From: Okapia johnstoni
Lineage: Eukaryota; Chordata; Mammalia; Artiodactyla; Giraffidae
NCBI GenBank assembly: GCA_024291935.2
Contig: CM044309.1
Coordinates: 6,200,001 to 6,264,000 of the forward strand
Direction of reading: 5' to 3'
DNA: 64,000 nucleotides
A program made the translations under genes and the position numbers. Positions 46,658 to 59,970 of this stretch are shown piece by piece (position 1 is the stretch's first letter; each line of letters begins with the position of its first letter). The notes beneath the pieces were generated by a model that searched no databases, was not told where the DNA came from, and worked only from the letters and a program-made list of their open reading frames with translations.

Positions 46658-48221
46658 CTGGTACAAAAACAGAAATATAGAACAATGGAACAAAATAGAA
46701 AGCCCAGAAATAAACCCATGCACCCACGTATACCTTATTTTTGACAAAGGAGGCAAGAATATACAATGGGACAAAGACAGCCTCTTCAGTAAATGGTACT
46801 GGGAAAACGGGACAGCTACATGTAAAAGGATGAAATTAGAACACTTCCTAACACCATACACAAAGATAAACCCAAAATGGATTAAAGACCTAAATGTAAG
46901 ACCAGAAACTATGAAACTCTTAGAGGAAAACATAGGCAGAACACTCGATGACAGAAATCAAAGCAAGATCCTCTGTGACCCACCTCCTAGAGTAATGAAA
47001 GTAAAAACAAAAGTAAACATGTGGGACCAGATTAAACTTAAAAGCTTTTGCACAGCAAAGGAAACTGTAAGCACGGTGAAAAGAAAACCCTCAGAATGGG
47101 AGAATATAATAGCAAATGAAACAACTGACAAAGGGTTAATTTCCAAAATACAGAGGCAGCTCATACAACTCAATACCAGAAAAATAAACAACCCAAACCA
47201 AAAGTGGGAAAAAGACCTAAACAGACATTTCTCCAAAGAAGACATACAGATGGCTAACAAACACATGAAAAGATGCTCAACCATTGCTCATTATTAGAGA
47301 AATGCAAATCAAAAATACAATGAGATATCACCTCACACCAGTCAGAATGGCCATCATCAAAAAGTCTACAAACAATAAATGCTGGAGAGAGTGTGGAGAA
47401 AAGGGAACACTCTTGCACTGCTGGTGGGAATGTAAATTGATACAGCCACTATGGAAGATGGTATGGAGATTCCTTAAAAAACTAGGAATCAAACCACCAT
47501 ATGACACAGCAATTCTATTCCTAGGCATATACCCCGAGGAAAGCAAAAGTGAAAAAGACACATGTATCCCATTGTTCATTGCAGCACTATTTACAACAGC
47601 TAGAACACAGAAGCAACCTAGATGCCCATCGACAGATGAATGGATAAAGAGGTTGTGGCACATATACACAATGGAATATTACTCGGCCATAAAAAGAAAC
47701 AGCTTTGAGTTAGTCCTAACGAGGTGGATGAATCTACAACCTATTATACAGAGTGAAGTAAGTCAGAGAGAGAAAGATAAATATCGTGTTCTAAAGCATA
47801 TACACAGAATCTAGGAAAATCGTACTGAAGAATTTATTTACAGGGCAGCAATGGAGAAACAGACATAGAGAATAGACTTATGGACGTGGGGAGAGGGGAC
47901 GAGGGGGTGAGATGTATGGAAAGAATAACATGGAAACTTACGTTACCATATGTAAAATATATAGCCAATGGGAATTTGCTGTATGACTCAGGAAACTCAA
48001 ACAGGGGCTCTGTATCAACCTAGAGCGGTGGGATGGGGAAGGAGGTGGGAGGGAGGTTCAAAAGGGAGGGATTCTATGTATACCTATGGCTGATTCACAT
48101 TGAGGTTTGACAGAAAACAGCAAAATTCTGTAAAGCAATTTCCCTTCAATAAAAAATAATTTTAAAAAATTTTAAAAAAGCAAAAAAATTTTTTAAAACA
48201 CCAAGAGAATGAGTAAAAAAA
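46658..48221 (+). mobile_element. 5'-truncated ruminant L1 (about 1.56 kb)
   Basis: Carries the last third of ORF2, the 3' UTR and an A-rich tail. The perfect 17-bp duplication fixes both ends and suggests a relatively recent insertion. Orientation is antisense to MMP16. Confidence 0.96.
46830..47814 (+). pseudogene. L1 ORF2 C-terminus, broken
   Basis: Two overlapping frames. 46830-47297 (155 codons) reads [40 protein letters not shown] and ends [10 protein letters not shown]. 47284-47814 (176 codons) reads [20 protein letters not shown], the Cys motif [14 protein letters not shown] and [20 protein letters not shown]. One frameshift or stop near 47290 separates them. The endonuclease and RT core are absent through 5' truncation, so it cannot be active. 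Confidence 0.93.
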
Positions 48222-48238
48222 AAGAAATCCTTTATTTA
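48222..48238. repeat. Target-site duplication, right copy
   Basis: Perfect match to 46641-46657. Confidence 0.95.
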
Positions 48239-49114
48239 TTTTTTGTGATTTTTCTATGTGCTCCCACTGCATTTTGTGTATTAGCCTATTAGAGCACATC
48301 AGAAGGCATTGTGATTATTGAGTTACTGATATCTCTGCTACCCAACTATCTTCCTGAAGGAAATAACAGGGAGTGACCTGGGCATCATTTCTTTCCCAAC
48401 GTCTAGCTCTTATTTGGTAGCCGTCAAAATTTTTAAAATAAAGAAATTAATGAAGAAATGAGGATTGTTAGATTTTTAAGAGCAAAGATGTTGTCACAGA
48501 CTATTTGCAATCGCTTTAAGGTTAGCTATAGTGCTTTGCACAACAGTAGTAGTAATAACAATAACATCACCATCAACTACTATTGCAATATTCACAGCAG
48601 CTGCTGAAATTATTTGAGCATTTGCTATGTAACAGTCTTTCTGCTAAATGCCTCACACAACTTACCACTCAATTTATCAGTGTTTGTTCAGCTGACAAAC
48701 TTTGCTATATGACAGCTCTTACAGTGCATAAATTAGCAATGCTCTCAGGATTAATTGCCAAAGATCTTGTCACTTTTCACGATTTAAAAGTATTTCTATT
48801 GTAAACTGAATAAATTTTCACCATGGTGCCTACAAAATTGAAAACTGCAAGCAAAATACTTAGTAAGCTTTATTTTCTAGAGGTTATTCTTACTCAAGAT
48901 TAATGCATAGTGGGCAAGATCCTCATCTAATTGTACATTTTTGCTAGCTACGTTAAATCACATTATCAAAAGTTATTATTGTGTTACATAGCCATTTTTA
49001 GTCACAGTCTAAGAAAGCTTCAAAGGAGCATTTCACTGTAGTTTTAAAGTTAAACAGAATGATAGGCTTGTGAGTATTCTTTTCTGAGTACCCTCTTAAA
49101 TTAAATTATTTTCC
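48239..49114. other. Unique intron sequence
   Basis: No gene or confident repeat is seen. Confidence 0.5.
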
Positions 49115-49201
49115 AATTGAAGTTTAATTCACTGACAATACTATGTTAGCTCCAAGAACAACATAGCGATTCAATAATTCTATACCTTATGAAATGATCA
49201 C

Positions 49202-49413
49202 CAAGTCACTTTAATTACGTCTGACTCTTTGCAACCCCATGGACTGTATCCTGACAGGCTCCTCTGTCCAAGGTATTCTCCAGGCATGAATACTGGAGTG
49301 GGTTGTCATGCATTCCTCCAAGGGATCTTCCCCACCCAGGGATCGAACCTGCATCTCCTGCGGCCCTGGCATTGCAGGCAGATTACTTACTTCTGAGCCA
49401 CCAGGGAAGCCCA
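49202..49413 (-). mobile_element. Bov-tA SINE inside L1 3' UTR
   Basis: Antisense copy with ctgactctttgcaaccccat and ctgagccaccagggaagccc; it splits the L1 3' UTR. Confidence 0.92.
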
Positions 49414-50087
49414 TATGTGTATATGACATCATCTTTACTCATTAATCTATTGAAAAACACTTAGGCTGTTTTCAAATCTTGGCTATTTTAAATAATACTG
49501 CAACAAACATAAGGGTGAATATATCATTCTGAATGAGAGTTTTGCTTTCTTCAGATAAATATGCAGGAGTGAAATGCTGAAATACTTGGTAGAACTATGT
49601 GGTGGTTCTATTTTTAGGTTTTTAAAGAACATCAAAGCTAGTTTCTATATTGGTTGTAGCAATTTACATTCTTTACAACAATATATAGAAACTCTCTTTA
49701 CAACCTCACCAACACTTATTTGTTGCTTTTTGGTAACAGGCATTCTGATAGACGTGAAGTGGTATCTCACTGAGGTTCTGATGATCTTGAACATATTTTC
49801 ATGTTATCAACTGGCTATCTGTATTTCTTCTTCAGAAAAAAGTCTATTTAGTTCCTCAGCTCATTTTTAATCAGCTTTATTTGATGTTGAGTTGCATGAG
49901 TTCATTGACTATTTTGCATATTAACCACTTGTCAGATATGCCATTTGCAAATATCTTCTCCCATTTAGTAGGTAGACTTTTCTTTGTGTTTATAGTTTTC
50001 TTTGCTCTGGAAAAGCTTTTTAATTTGATGTAGTCCCATTTGTTTATTTTTGCTTTTGTTGCCCTTGCACAAGGACATATATCAAAT

Positions 50088-50090
<3 letters not shown>

Positions 50091-50138
<48 letters not shown>
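50091..50138. repeat. (CA)n microsatellite
   Basis: Over 20 perfect ac units, followed by tatata. Likely length-polymorphic. Confidence 0.97.
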
Positions 50139-50144
<6 letters not shown>

Positions 50145-52992
50145 CTGCTAAGAACAATACAAAAAAATATATATAATGCCTATGGTTAGGAGTTCCATGT
50201 CTTATATTTAAGTCTTTCATCTACTTTGATATTTTTTGTTTGTTTGTTTTGCTTTGTTTTGTATATGGTATGATAAACTAGCCCAGTTTAATTATTTTGA
50301 AATTAGTTGTCCAGTTTCCCAACAGCATTTATTGAAAAGCCTGCTTTTCCCATTGTATATTCTTGCTTTTTTGGGCCATAGATAAATTGATCATGTAAGT
50401 ATGGGATCATTTCTGGGTTCTCCATTCTGTTCCATTGATCTATATGTGTTTGTGCGAGTACCATACTGTTTTGATTAATGAAGCTTAGTCATATAGCTTC
50501 AAATTAGGAAGTTTGTTACATCTAGCCTTTTCCTTCTTTCTCAAGGTTGTACTGGCTATTTAAAATCTTCTGTGATTACATACAACTTTTAGAATCATTT
50601 ATCCTAGTTCTATGAAAAATGTCATTGGAATTTTTATAGGTATTGCACTGAACCTGTAGATTGGTTTGGGTGGTATGGCCATTTTAATAGTGTTAATTCT
50701 TCCAATCCATGAGCATAGTGTATCTTTCTGTAGGTTTGTGTCAAAACCAATTTCTTTTATCAGTCTTATAGCTTTCTGAGTAAAAGTCTTTTTACCTCCC
50801 CAGTTAGATTTATCCTGTGGTATGTTATTTATTTTATGCAATTTTAAAAGTAAATCGTTACACTCTGTTTCTGATAGCTTGTTGCTAACGTATAGAAATG
50901 GAACATATTTGTGTACATTAACTCTTACCACAACTTCCCTGAGTTTATTTGTGAGTTCTGATGGTTTTTGGTATCTTTAGGATGTTCTGTATATTATACC
51001 ATGTCATCTGCAAACAGTGACAGTTTTATATTTTTTTTTCCATTTTGGATTTCTATTAGTTATTTTTCTTGTGTGATTGCTACGGCTAGGGCTTCCACTA
51101 CTATGTTGAAGAAAAGTGATGAGAATGGGCATCCATTTATGGTTTCTTTTCTTAGAGGAAATGTTCTTAGCTTTTCACCATTGTTTATGTTACCTGTAGG
51201 CTTGTCATTTAAGACTTTTATTATATTGAGGTATGGTCCCTTTATACCACATTCTTGAAAGTTTTTTTTGTAAATGGGTGTTTTACTTTATCATAAGCCT
51301 TTTCTTCATCTATTGAGATGATCACAATTTTTATCCTTGAATTTGGTAATGTGAGATGTTTCAATGATTGACCTGCATATATTGAACCATCCTTGCCTCC
51401 TTGGGTAAATTCTACTTGAATGGGGTGTATGATCTTTTCAATGTATCGTCAAATTAAGTTTGCTGATGTTTGGTCAAAAAATTTTGCATTTATGTTCTTC
51501 ATTGATATTGACCAATAGTTACTTTTTTTTTTTCCTTTGGTGGTGTCTTTGTCTAGTTTTGTTTTCAGCATTCATTGAGTTCTTGTGAATGAGTTCATTG
51601 AAGAGTTCTGTTCTCTTTGAATGAGTTTTTAAGCATTCCTTCCTCTTAAATTTTTTGGAGTGGTTTGAGAAGGATAGGATTTAATCCTTCTCTAGATGTT
51701 TGGTAGAATTCACCAATAAAGCATTCTGATCCTAAACTTTATTTTTTAAGTTCTGGTTCAACTTCATTATTGGTAATTGGTCTCTTCATATTCTCTATTT
51801 CTTCTAGATTTCATCTACAGGATATTGTGCATTTCTAGGATTTTATCCACATCAGTCAGGTTGTCCATTTTGTTGGTGTATAACTGTTTGTAGTAATCTC
51901 TTATGATCCTTTATATTTCTGTGATTTCAGCTGAAACTTCTCTTTCATTTTTGATTTCATTTGAGACCTATCTCTCTTTTTCCTTAGATCTGCCAAAAGT
52001 TTGCTAGTTTTGTTTATCTTTTCAAAGAAAATAGCTCCTAGTTTCTTTGATCTTGTCTGTGTTTTTTTCAGTTTCTATTTTGTTTGTTCCTGCTTTATGT
52101 TTATTATTTATTTCCTTCTACTAACTGAGTTGTGCTGTTGTTATGAATCTGTTTCTAATTCTTTGGGTGTAGGGTTATGTTGTTTACATGAGATTTTTCT
52201 GTTTTCTGAGATGAGTTTTTATCACTGTAAACTTCCCTCTTAGAAATGCTTGCTTTTTCTGATTCCCATAGATTTTAAATGGTCATGTTACCATTTTCAT
52301 TTGTCTCCAGACAATATTTGAGTCCCATCTTGTTTTTTTAATTGACCCGTTGTTTAGTGTCATACTGTTTAGTCTTCAAATGTTTGTGCTTTTTGCATTT
52401 TTTTGCTATAGTTGATTTCTAGCCTCACAACAATGTGTTCAAATAGGCACTTGATGTAATTTCAATCTTCTCTAATTTATTAAGATATGTTTCATGGCCT
52501 GGCACTAGATCTGTCCTGGAGAATATTCCTGGTGAACTTGATAAGAATATGCATGTAGCTGCTTTGGAATAAAATGTTCTCTTTATACCTATTTAGCACA
52601 TCTAGTCTAATGCGTAATTTAAAGTCAGTATTTCTTTATTGATTTTCTGTGTGACCTGTCTATTGAAGTAAGCAGGGTAGTAAAGTCTTCTACTATTACT
52701 GTTTTACTGTTGATTTCTCCATTTACGTTTTCTACTATCGTCTGTATGTATTTATGTGCTCCTCCACTGGGTATCTTTAGATTTACAATTCTTGTATCTT
52801 CCACTCGTATTGCTCTGTTTATCATTGTGTAATGTTCCTCTTTTTCTCGTGTTACAGTCTTTGTTGTAAAATCTATTTTATCTGATATAAATATTACTAC
52901 TCCAGTTTCCTTTTAATTTTCATTTGTGTGGTACACTTTTTTCCCATCCCCTCACTTGTGGTTGTGTTAGAATTGAAGCGAGTCCCTTATGG

Positions 52993-52996
<4 letters not shown>

Positions 52997-53034
<38 letters not shown>
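52997..53034. repeat. (CA)n microsatellite
   Basis: About 18 perfect ac units inside the L1, next to cgtgtgcatc. Confidence 0.96.
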
Positions 53035-53037
<3 letters not shown>

Positions 53038-54744
53038 TGCATCAAGGTATGCATCACGTGTTTAAGTTAAGGATCTTTTTCTACGTCTGAATTCAATGTA
53101 CGAGCCTTTCACTTTTACTCTCTTTTACCATGTTTAATGTTTTGACCATATATTTTACAACTTTTTGTTTGGTTTTGCATATTGCTTAACTATTTATTAT
53201 GAATGTAGATTATTTCACTAACTTCTTCTAAACTTCCTACTAGTTTACAGGTGATTTTGATCTTCTAGCTTTTCTGAATATTTGCCTTTAACCATGAGGT
53301 TTTTCTTTTTACGGTTTTCATATTTCTACTGGTCATCTTTTTTTCTACCTTGAGATTCCCATTTCTTGTAGAACCTTTTTAGTGGTGCTACACTGTTTTA
53401 TTTTCTGTTTGTCTATAAAACTATTAATTTCTTCTTCAAATTTGAGTGATAGCCTGAGTAGATAATTCTTGGTTGTAGGCTTTTCCCTCTTCTTACTTTA
53501 AATATACTGTGCCACTCTTTCCGGCCTGCAAACTCTCTGCTGAAATGTCAGCTGATCATCTTATGGGAGTTCTCTTGTATGTACCTAGTAGCTTTCCCCT
53601 TGTTGCTTTTAAGATTCTCTCTTTCTCTTCAATTTTTGCCATTTTAATTATGTCTACTGTATACCTCTTTGAGTTGATCGTGTTTGGAAATTTCTGACCT
53701 GGATGGCTCTTTCCTTTCCCAAGTTAGGGAAGATTTCAGCTATTATGTCTTCATATAAGTTTTCTGTTCCTTTTTGCCTCTCTTCTCCTTTTGGGAACTG
53801 TACAATGTGATTGTTAGTTTCACTTGATATTATACCAGAGATATCTTAAAACATCTTAATATTTTTTTTCTTTTTTCTGCTCAGCATGGGTGATTTCCAT
53901 CACTGTGTCTTCCAGCTCACTGATCCATTCCTGTGTAATATCTATTCTGCTTAACTCCTTCAAGTGTGTTTATTTCAGTTACTATGCTCCTCAGCTATTC
54001 GATTCCTTTTTATATTTTCTAATTCTGTTAGGCTTCTCTGTGTCTTCTCTCTTCATTCATTATTTTCATTCAGCATATTTATGATCAGTAGCTTAAACTC
54101 CTTATTCAGTAGAACCTTTATCTCTGTTTCCCCTAGCTCTTCTCTGTTGTTCTCTTGTTTTGTTTGGAATATATTCTTCTATTGTCTCCTTTTGTCTAAT
54201 CTTCTGTTTTTATTTCTATGTGTTAGATCCTTTGTTAATATTTCCTAATCTTGGAAACGTGGCCCTGTGACGGAGATGTCCCATAGGGCCTTAAGCACAC
54301 TCCGCTCTGTGAGTACAGAGGTCACCAGAGCTACAGACTCTAAGAGTGCCCCTTATGTGGGTGTCATGGGCCCTTCTGTTGTAGGAAGGACAAAGCGTAA
54401 TGGCTCATTAGTAAGTATAACTAACTTCTAACTCAGTTGGCTACCAGGCTCTACTTTACACAGAAACTGTCAGCGACTGATGGGTAGAGCTGGACCCCAG
54501 TGCAGCTGGCTGCCTAGTCTGAGGAGTCCCAGGGCTGGTGCTTGTCCACTGGTCATTTGGAGCTGGGTTCTGGCATGACTGGCAGTAGGGTCCAGGACAG
54601 GAACCAGCCTTTTGTGGGTGCAACTGAGTCCCTGGACACTATTAGTTGAGGCCTGTTCCTCACACTGCTAGTTGCTCCGTTCAGGGGATCCTGGGATCAG
54701 TACCAACTGGCGGGTGGGTTGGTGAGCTCCGAATGCTTATAGGC

Positions 54745-54765
54745 TATAGGGTGGTGGTGGTGGTG
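54745..54765. repeat. (GGT)n short tract
   Basis: gtggtggtggtggtggt directly before the Bov-tA tail; a SINE tail microsatellite. Confidence 0.85.
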
Positions 54766-54767
54766 GT

Positions 54768-54968
54768 TTAGTCACTCAGTCGTGTCTGACTCTTGTGACC
54801 CCATGAACTGTGCCTGCCAGGCTCCTCTGCCCCGTGGAATTTTCTAGGCAAGAGTACTGGAGTGGGTTGCCATTTCCAACTCCAGAGGATCTTCCCGATC
54901 CAGGAATCGAACCCAGGTCTCCTGCATTGCAGGCAGAATCTCTACTGACTGAGCTGTGAGGGAAGCCC
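54768..54968 (-). mobile_element. Bov-tA SINE inside L1 5' region
   Basis: Antisense copy: cactcagtcgtgtctgactc near the start, gagctgtgagggaagccctc at the end. Confidence 0.92.
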
Positions 54969-55615
54969 TCAAATGCTAAAGGGAGGATTCCAAAATTGTT
55001 TGTCAGCACCAGTGTCCTCATGGTGGAATGGGTTCTCCAAGTGGTTGTAGCCTGTACCTATATCTCCAGCAGGAGTCGCAGTTGTCTCCTACCCCTAAGG
55101 GAGACCCCAAGATCAGCATGTGGCTCTGACCCAGAATCTTTTCAAATTACTGTATCTATACTAGTTGTTAGAGTGTGAGATTTTGTGTGTATTCTTTAAG
55201 GGCAGAGTTGGTTTCCTACAGCCACTTCCCTCTCATGTGCAACATACATTTACTCTTAGAATCAGATATTCTGGGGGCTCATATTTCCATTGAAGGACCC
55301 CCAGACCTTGGAGCCCAATGTGGGGCTCCAAATTCCATTGCTCCTTGGTGGAAAACCCCTGCAATTGTGATTATTCTCCCATTTGGGGGTTGCGTACCTG
55401 GACGTGTAGGTCCTGACTCTATTGCATCTCCACCCATCACACTCATCTTGCTGTGGTTTCTTCCTTATAGCTTTAGTTGCTGAAAATCTTTTCTTCAGGT
55501 TGTTCTCACTGACAGTTGGTCTGTTAATAGTTGTAATTTTGGTGTGCTCATGGAAAAAGGTGAGCTCAGAGTCTACATACTCTACCATCCTACCCACACC
55601 TCTCAAGGGCACACT

Positions 55616-58184
55616 TCAAAAGGTTTTGCCTACCTATATTTTTGAAAATCATATGGCTTCACCATTACTTAGCATACCACAGCCTTCAAAACTAGTTTTT
55701 CCTGTGCAACTATATTTTGAACTCTTAAATGTATAAGCAACATGACAACAATAATTCTACTCAGAATTCCATCATTCCCGCTCATAATTCCATCATTTTA
55801 AGATTTGCCTAACAGTTTTTCTATAATTTCTATGCCTTATAAACACACATACTTCAAATGCTACAATTCATGATGCATAAAATCTTATGTTTTACTATTT
55901 TATTTGTGTTTACATTATAATCATGTCTCATTATTGCATATATTGACCTTAATTGATCCTTAAGTCATTGCATTACATTCCATTGAGTTGATGTACTATT
56001 AATTGCTACACCATTACCATATTACTGAATAATTAGTGTTGCTTGCAAACTTTTTTTCCTATTGGCAAGAACGTTGTAATAAATACTATTGTTCATTTTA
56101 CATTTACTTCATTATTTCTGGATGAATCGCCATGTATGGGATTACTAATTTGGAATCTATGCACATTTTCCTATTTATTTTAAGAAATACTAATGCTGCA
56201 GTTTAAACCTGAAATCTTTTTTTTTTTCAGTCTTACTCATAATACAAACACAACACAATATGATGCATTGAAACTTTAAAGTATCATAAGTATATATAGA
56301 AGAACGAACAAAACACCCAAGAACCTCCCTCATGAAGATTAAGTGCAGAGAACACAGAGTTAAAAGTAAAAAAGTTATTCATTTAATAAGTATGTATTGG
56401 ATGCTACCTATGGGCTAGGTACTGCTAATTAATTTTAATCCTATGAGTTGTTACTTTTTATGTGAAGAAAATTATTTTTTGATTATATTCTAAATGCTTA
56501 TTAGAAAGGTTACATTTCAGCTCCCCCCTGTCCCCGCTGTGGTTCAGAACATTGTTTCTTTTTTTTTATTATTGTTAATAGCTGTATTTTTTTTCTCTTG
56601 ACGTTCATGGAATTTTTCAATATATTGTCAAATAATTTACAAATAATATGAGTTTTGGCCTCTACTTTGCTTTCAATATTTACACACATTAAGATTGCCT
56701 TGCAAAAGATAAAATAAACAAGAGTTTTAAGAAATTCTGAAGTACTGGCTCAGTGTTTAAATTAGTTCACATAATCTACAAAGTAAACTAATAATCACAA
56801 CACTGCTAGCTGACAGTTTAAAAAGAAAATGGAAAGATTAAAGTTTCATTTTTGCTTTACAAAATATAAGGTCAAAAGTGGTATTTTAGTCACACATGGC
56901 AAGTATGAAGGAAAAAGACTGGAAGAATCACTATTTTCATAACTTCTAAAACTAAAACACCCTACCTTTATGTGCAATATAAATCTTGAACTAAATTTAC
57001 ATTAAGGTTAAAGTGATATGAACTTTATGATGAATATGAGCACTTTCCACATAAAAATCTAAATATAAAGACATAGATTTTGACAAACATGGAACAAGAA
57101 AACATTTATCTTTGATACTGAAATTATTTAATTACTAATAAGTACGAATAGGAAGATTCATATTGTTATGGAGTGAAATGATTTTTCAGATTTTCAGAAA
57201 ATGTTTTTACATGACTATTACAGAATTGCCCTATTTATACTGCAAATTTATAATAAAATAAAATATACATGATAAAATATATTTTAGTCTCCAAAATACG
57301 CACTGTAAGTATATAGTAAATGTTCTATTTTATATTATTAGTAAACATAGTTTTACTGAATCTAAACAAGTATCCAAAATGTTTACAGCTACCCCCAGAT
57401 AAAAGTGCCTAAGGAGGAAATTGAAAACTCAAGTGACTGTAAATCCATCCTACTGAATTCTTATATATGTGCCCCAACAGTTTAAGTAGAAAATGTCTAT
57501 AAAAATTTAAGTATTTCAAGGAGTAAATCGCAAATTTAAATCATAATTAAAATTGATTATTTATCATAATTAAAATTTAAATATTAATTTTAAGTAATAA
57601 ATACAGATAATTTAAAAATCAATTAATGCTGACATTAAAATGAAGTACTATACATAATTCCAATTACTGCCTAAAATGTTTACCTAAAACTTTTGAAAGA
57701 CTATGATTTTGTGCTACAAGGGAATTTTAATTAATTCTCTGCATATACTGTATTGGTAATTGTTCCCTTTGTTCTTATGTGAATCTAGCCCCAATTACAA
57801 GTACTATAATATCAGGTAATACTTCCTGGCAGTACAGAATTAGACTCTGACTCAGAGTAATTTTAGATTACTCTATTCTGTGAAATTTCTCTAAATATTT
57901 TTTGTTTGTAAAACATTTTCTGGATTCTCTACTGATACAATATTTTAAATCATTTTACAGAGTAATATAAACAACGATAATGAGCTCTTTTGTTCCTTTC
58001 CCTTATTATCTTAAGAATTAGAACCATTTTTTTGTGATCTTTAATCAACTAAAAGTTACTTTTTAAAGTAATTTCAAATAGCATGAGAATTTGAGTTAAT
58101 AAATACAATGAGTAATTCAAAATGCTGAGTCATTTCCTGAGCTTACTTCATACCTATGGTGGAATTTATTAGCCATTGTGGAAT
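55616..58184. other. AT-rich intron, repeat-poor
   Basis: An old L1-like 3' end is possible at 55900-56175 (ggatgaatcgccatgtatgg, gggattactaatttggaatc), and a weak L2/MIR word at 56380-56440. From 56500 to 58180 nothing is recognised. Confidence 0.5.
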
Positions 58185-58300
58185 GTAACTTATTTAACAA
58201 TTATTTATTGTCTGCTATGTTCAGAGTACTGTGTAAATCAACAACAAATAGAGGAGTAGATATAGTCCTTGCTTGGAGCCTGTGACAAGAAACATCTGAC
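58185..58300 (-). repeat. L2-like fragment, antisense
   Basis: aacaattatttattgtctgc, tatgttcagagtactgtgta and agtccttgcttggagcctg follow antisense L2. Confidence 0.55.
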
Positions 58301-58834
58301 TCCAAGTCTATCTGCAATGTCTAGAGATAAGAGTTGAAGTATTCTTCTATAGTGACATAACCATGACACACCACTGTGCAATGGGAATGAGAGCTGGGAG
58401 AGAATTCATCCAACTTTAAAAGATAAATCTATTTGTTGTGCTCAAAAAATGGCACAGAATTTATATAACTCACAAAAAACTTTTCTCTATTTCTACAAAT
58501 ATTGCTCCCTTTCATATATCTGACTCCACGTGGACCTACATAACAGCAGACGGTTTGGACAGGACTGGAGATTAGAGATTATATTCTGACTTTTACAAAT
58601 TGCAGCAGAAATCTAGAATATGATGTGAGTATCTGTTATTTGATAGGGAAAGACCTGCAAAGACAAGAAGGTCTGGCAAGGTCAAGAAAAAGCAGAGAGA
58701 CAAGTGTGTCTGGAGCTGAATGAGTAGAAGTGATCGGAGGATGAAAAGGGAGGTGAGATCGGAGAGGGAGAGGGGAGTGGAATGGTCACGGAGCCTTGTG
58801 GGCAACAGAGAAATTCGTTTTTCTCCACCAACTC
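58301..58834. other. Unique intron sequence
   Basis: Nothing recognised. Confidence 0.5.
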
Positions 58835-59609
58835 TACTGAAGTATACTGACAAAGAAAAATTATATACATTGAAGGTGCATGACTTAGCGATTTGATATA
58901 AGTATACATTGTGAGATGATTACCTAAAATCTAACTAATAAATATATCTATCACCTCATATAGTTATCAGTTTGTATGTATGTGGTAAGAACACTTGAGA
59001 TCTACTTTCTTAGCTAATTTCAAGTAAATGATGCATTATTAACTGTAGTCACCATGGTACTCCATCTTGTAACTGACTACATCAGTTATACATCTTATAA
59101 CTGAAATACATCTTATAAATGAATTTTCCCTTTGATAAACATCCCCCATTTCTCCACACCCCCAGCCCCTCATAACCACCATTCTTCTCTCTGTTACTAT
59201 AAGCTTAACTATTTTAGATTCTACATATAAGTGAGATAATGCAATATTTGTCTTTTTTGTCCTTATTTTACTCGGCATAATAATCTCTAGATTTATCCAT
59301 GGCCTCACAAATGGCAGGATTTCCTTCTTTTAAGGCTGAATGATGTTCTATTGTATATGTGTGTGTATATATACACACACACACATCATGTTTTCTTTAT
59401 CCATTCATCCATTGATAGACACTTATATACACACACATCATGTTTTCTTTATCCACTCATCCGTTGATAGACACTTGGCTAGTTTCCATAAAAAAGCCAC
59501 TTGGCTTTTTATAAATAATGCTGCAATGAACATGGAAGTGCAGATATCTCTGTGAGATAGCGTTCCCCCTCCCTTCTGGATATATACTCAGAAGTGGGAT
59601 TGTTTGATA
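58835..59609 (-). repeat. Old L1 3' end, antisense
   Basis: Starts with 3' UTR words (agtatacattgtgagatgat), then ctacatataagtgagataat, tggcaggatttccttctttt, tccattcatccattgataga and ataatgctgcaatgaacatg, in L1 3' order. It contains a 48-59 bp local duplication around tacacacacatcatgttttc (near 59375-59460). Confidence 0.8.
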
Positions 59610-59970
59610 GGAACTTTGACAGACACTGAAGGGTTGACAATAGGGAGAAGGGGGAAGCAGGTGAACAAGCGTGGAGGATATTACAATATGAAGGTGAGCT
59701 GTGACAGTGCATTTGACTGGGACTTTAGCAGTGGAAGGAGAGAAAAATGGGTGCATTCTTAATGTATTTTTTGAAGGTAAAGCCAATAGGATTTGGCTCT
59801 ATATTCTAGGATCTATTTACTAAATAAATGGGAAGGTGGAACTGCCCTTATTTGGAATGCAAAAGGAGAAGAAGCAGAGGGGTAGGTTCTTGAACGAAGA
59901 GCAGTAGTTCAGTTTTAAGTCTGTTAAATTTGGCATCTGAGTGGAGAGGCCAAGTGGGAACTTGAATACA
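59610..59970 (-). repeat. L2 LINE fragment, antisense
   Basis: gggagaagggggaagcaggt, ggatctatttactaaataaa, ttaagtctgttaaatttggc and atctgagtggagaggccaag follow antisense L2. Confidence 0.65.

Larger units (their letters stand above)
49115..55615 (-). mobile_element. Near full-length, decayed L1, antisense
   Basis: Read on the minus strand from high to low coordinates: 5' UTR (about 54250-55615), ORF1-like region, ORF2 endonuclease, RT, C-terminus and 3' UTR (49115-49200, then 49414 on). Frame 52625-52825 reads YIQTIVENVNGEINSKTVIV, the endonuclease part. Words such as ccatgtcatctgcaaacagt (51000) and cttttcttcatctattgaga (51300) mark the RT region. About 6.1 kb after removing two Bov-tA insertions. 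Heavily mutated and ancient compared with the copy at 46658. Confidence 0.82.

Noticed and set aside
49877..50137. Cys-Val repeat protein frame on the minus strand
   Set aside because: The Cys-Val repeats are the translation of a (CA)n microsatellite, and the rest is a remnant of antisense L1.
50091..50138. CRISPR-like array or regulatory repeat
   Set aside because: Simple (CA)n dinucleotide repeat with no spacers; eukaryotic context.
55262..55612. 116-codon minus-strand frame, possible MMP16 exon
   Set aside because: No hemopexin or catalytic motifs; fits the L1 5' region read on its own strand.
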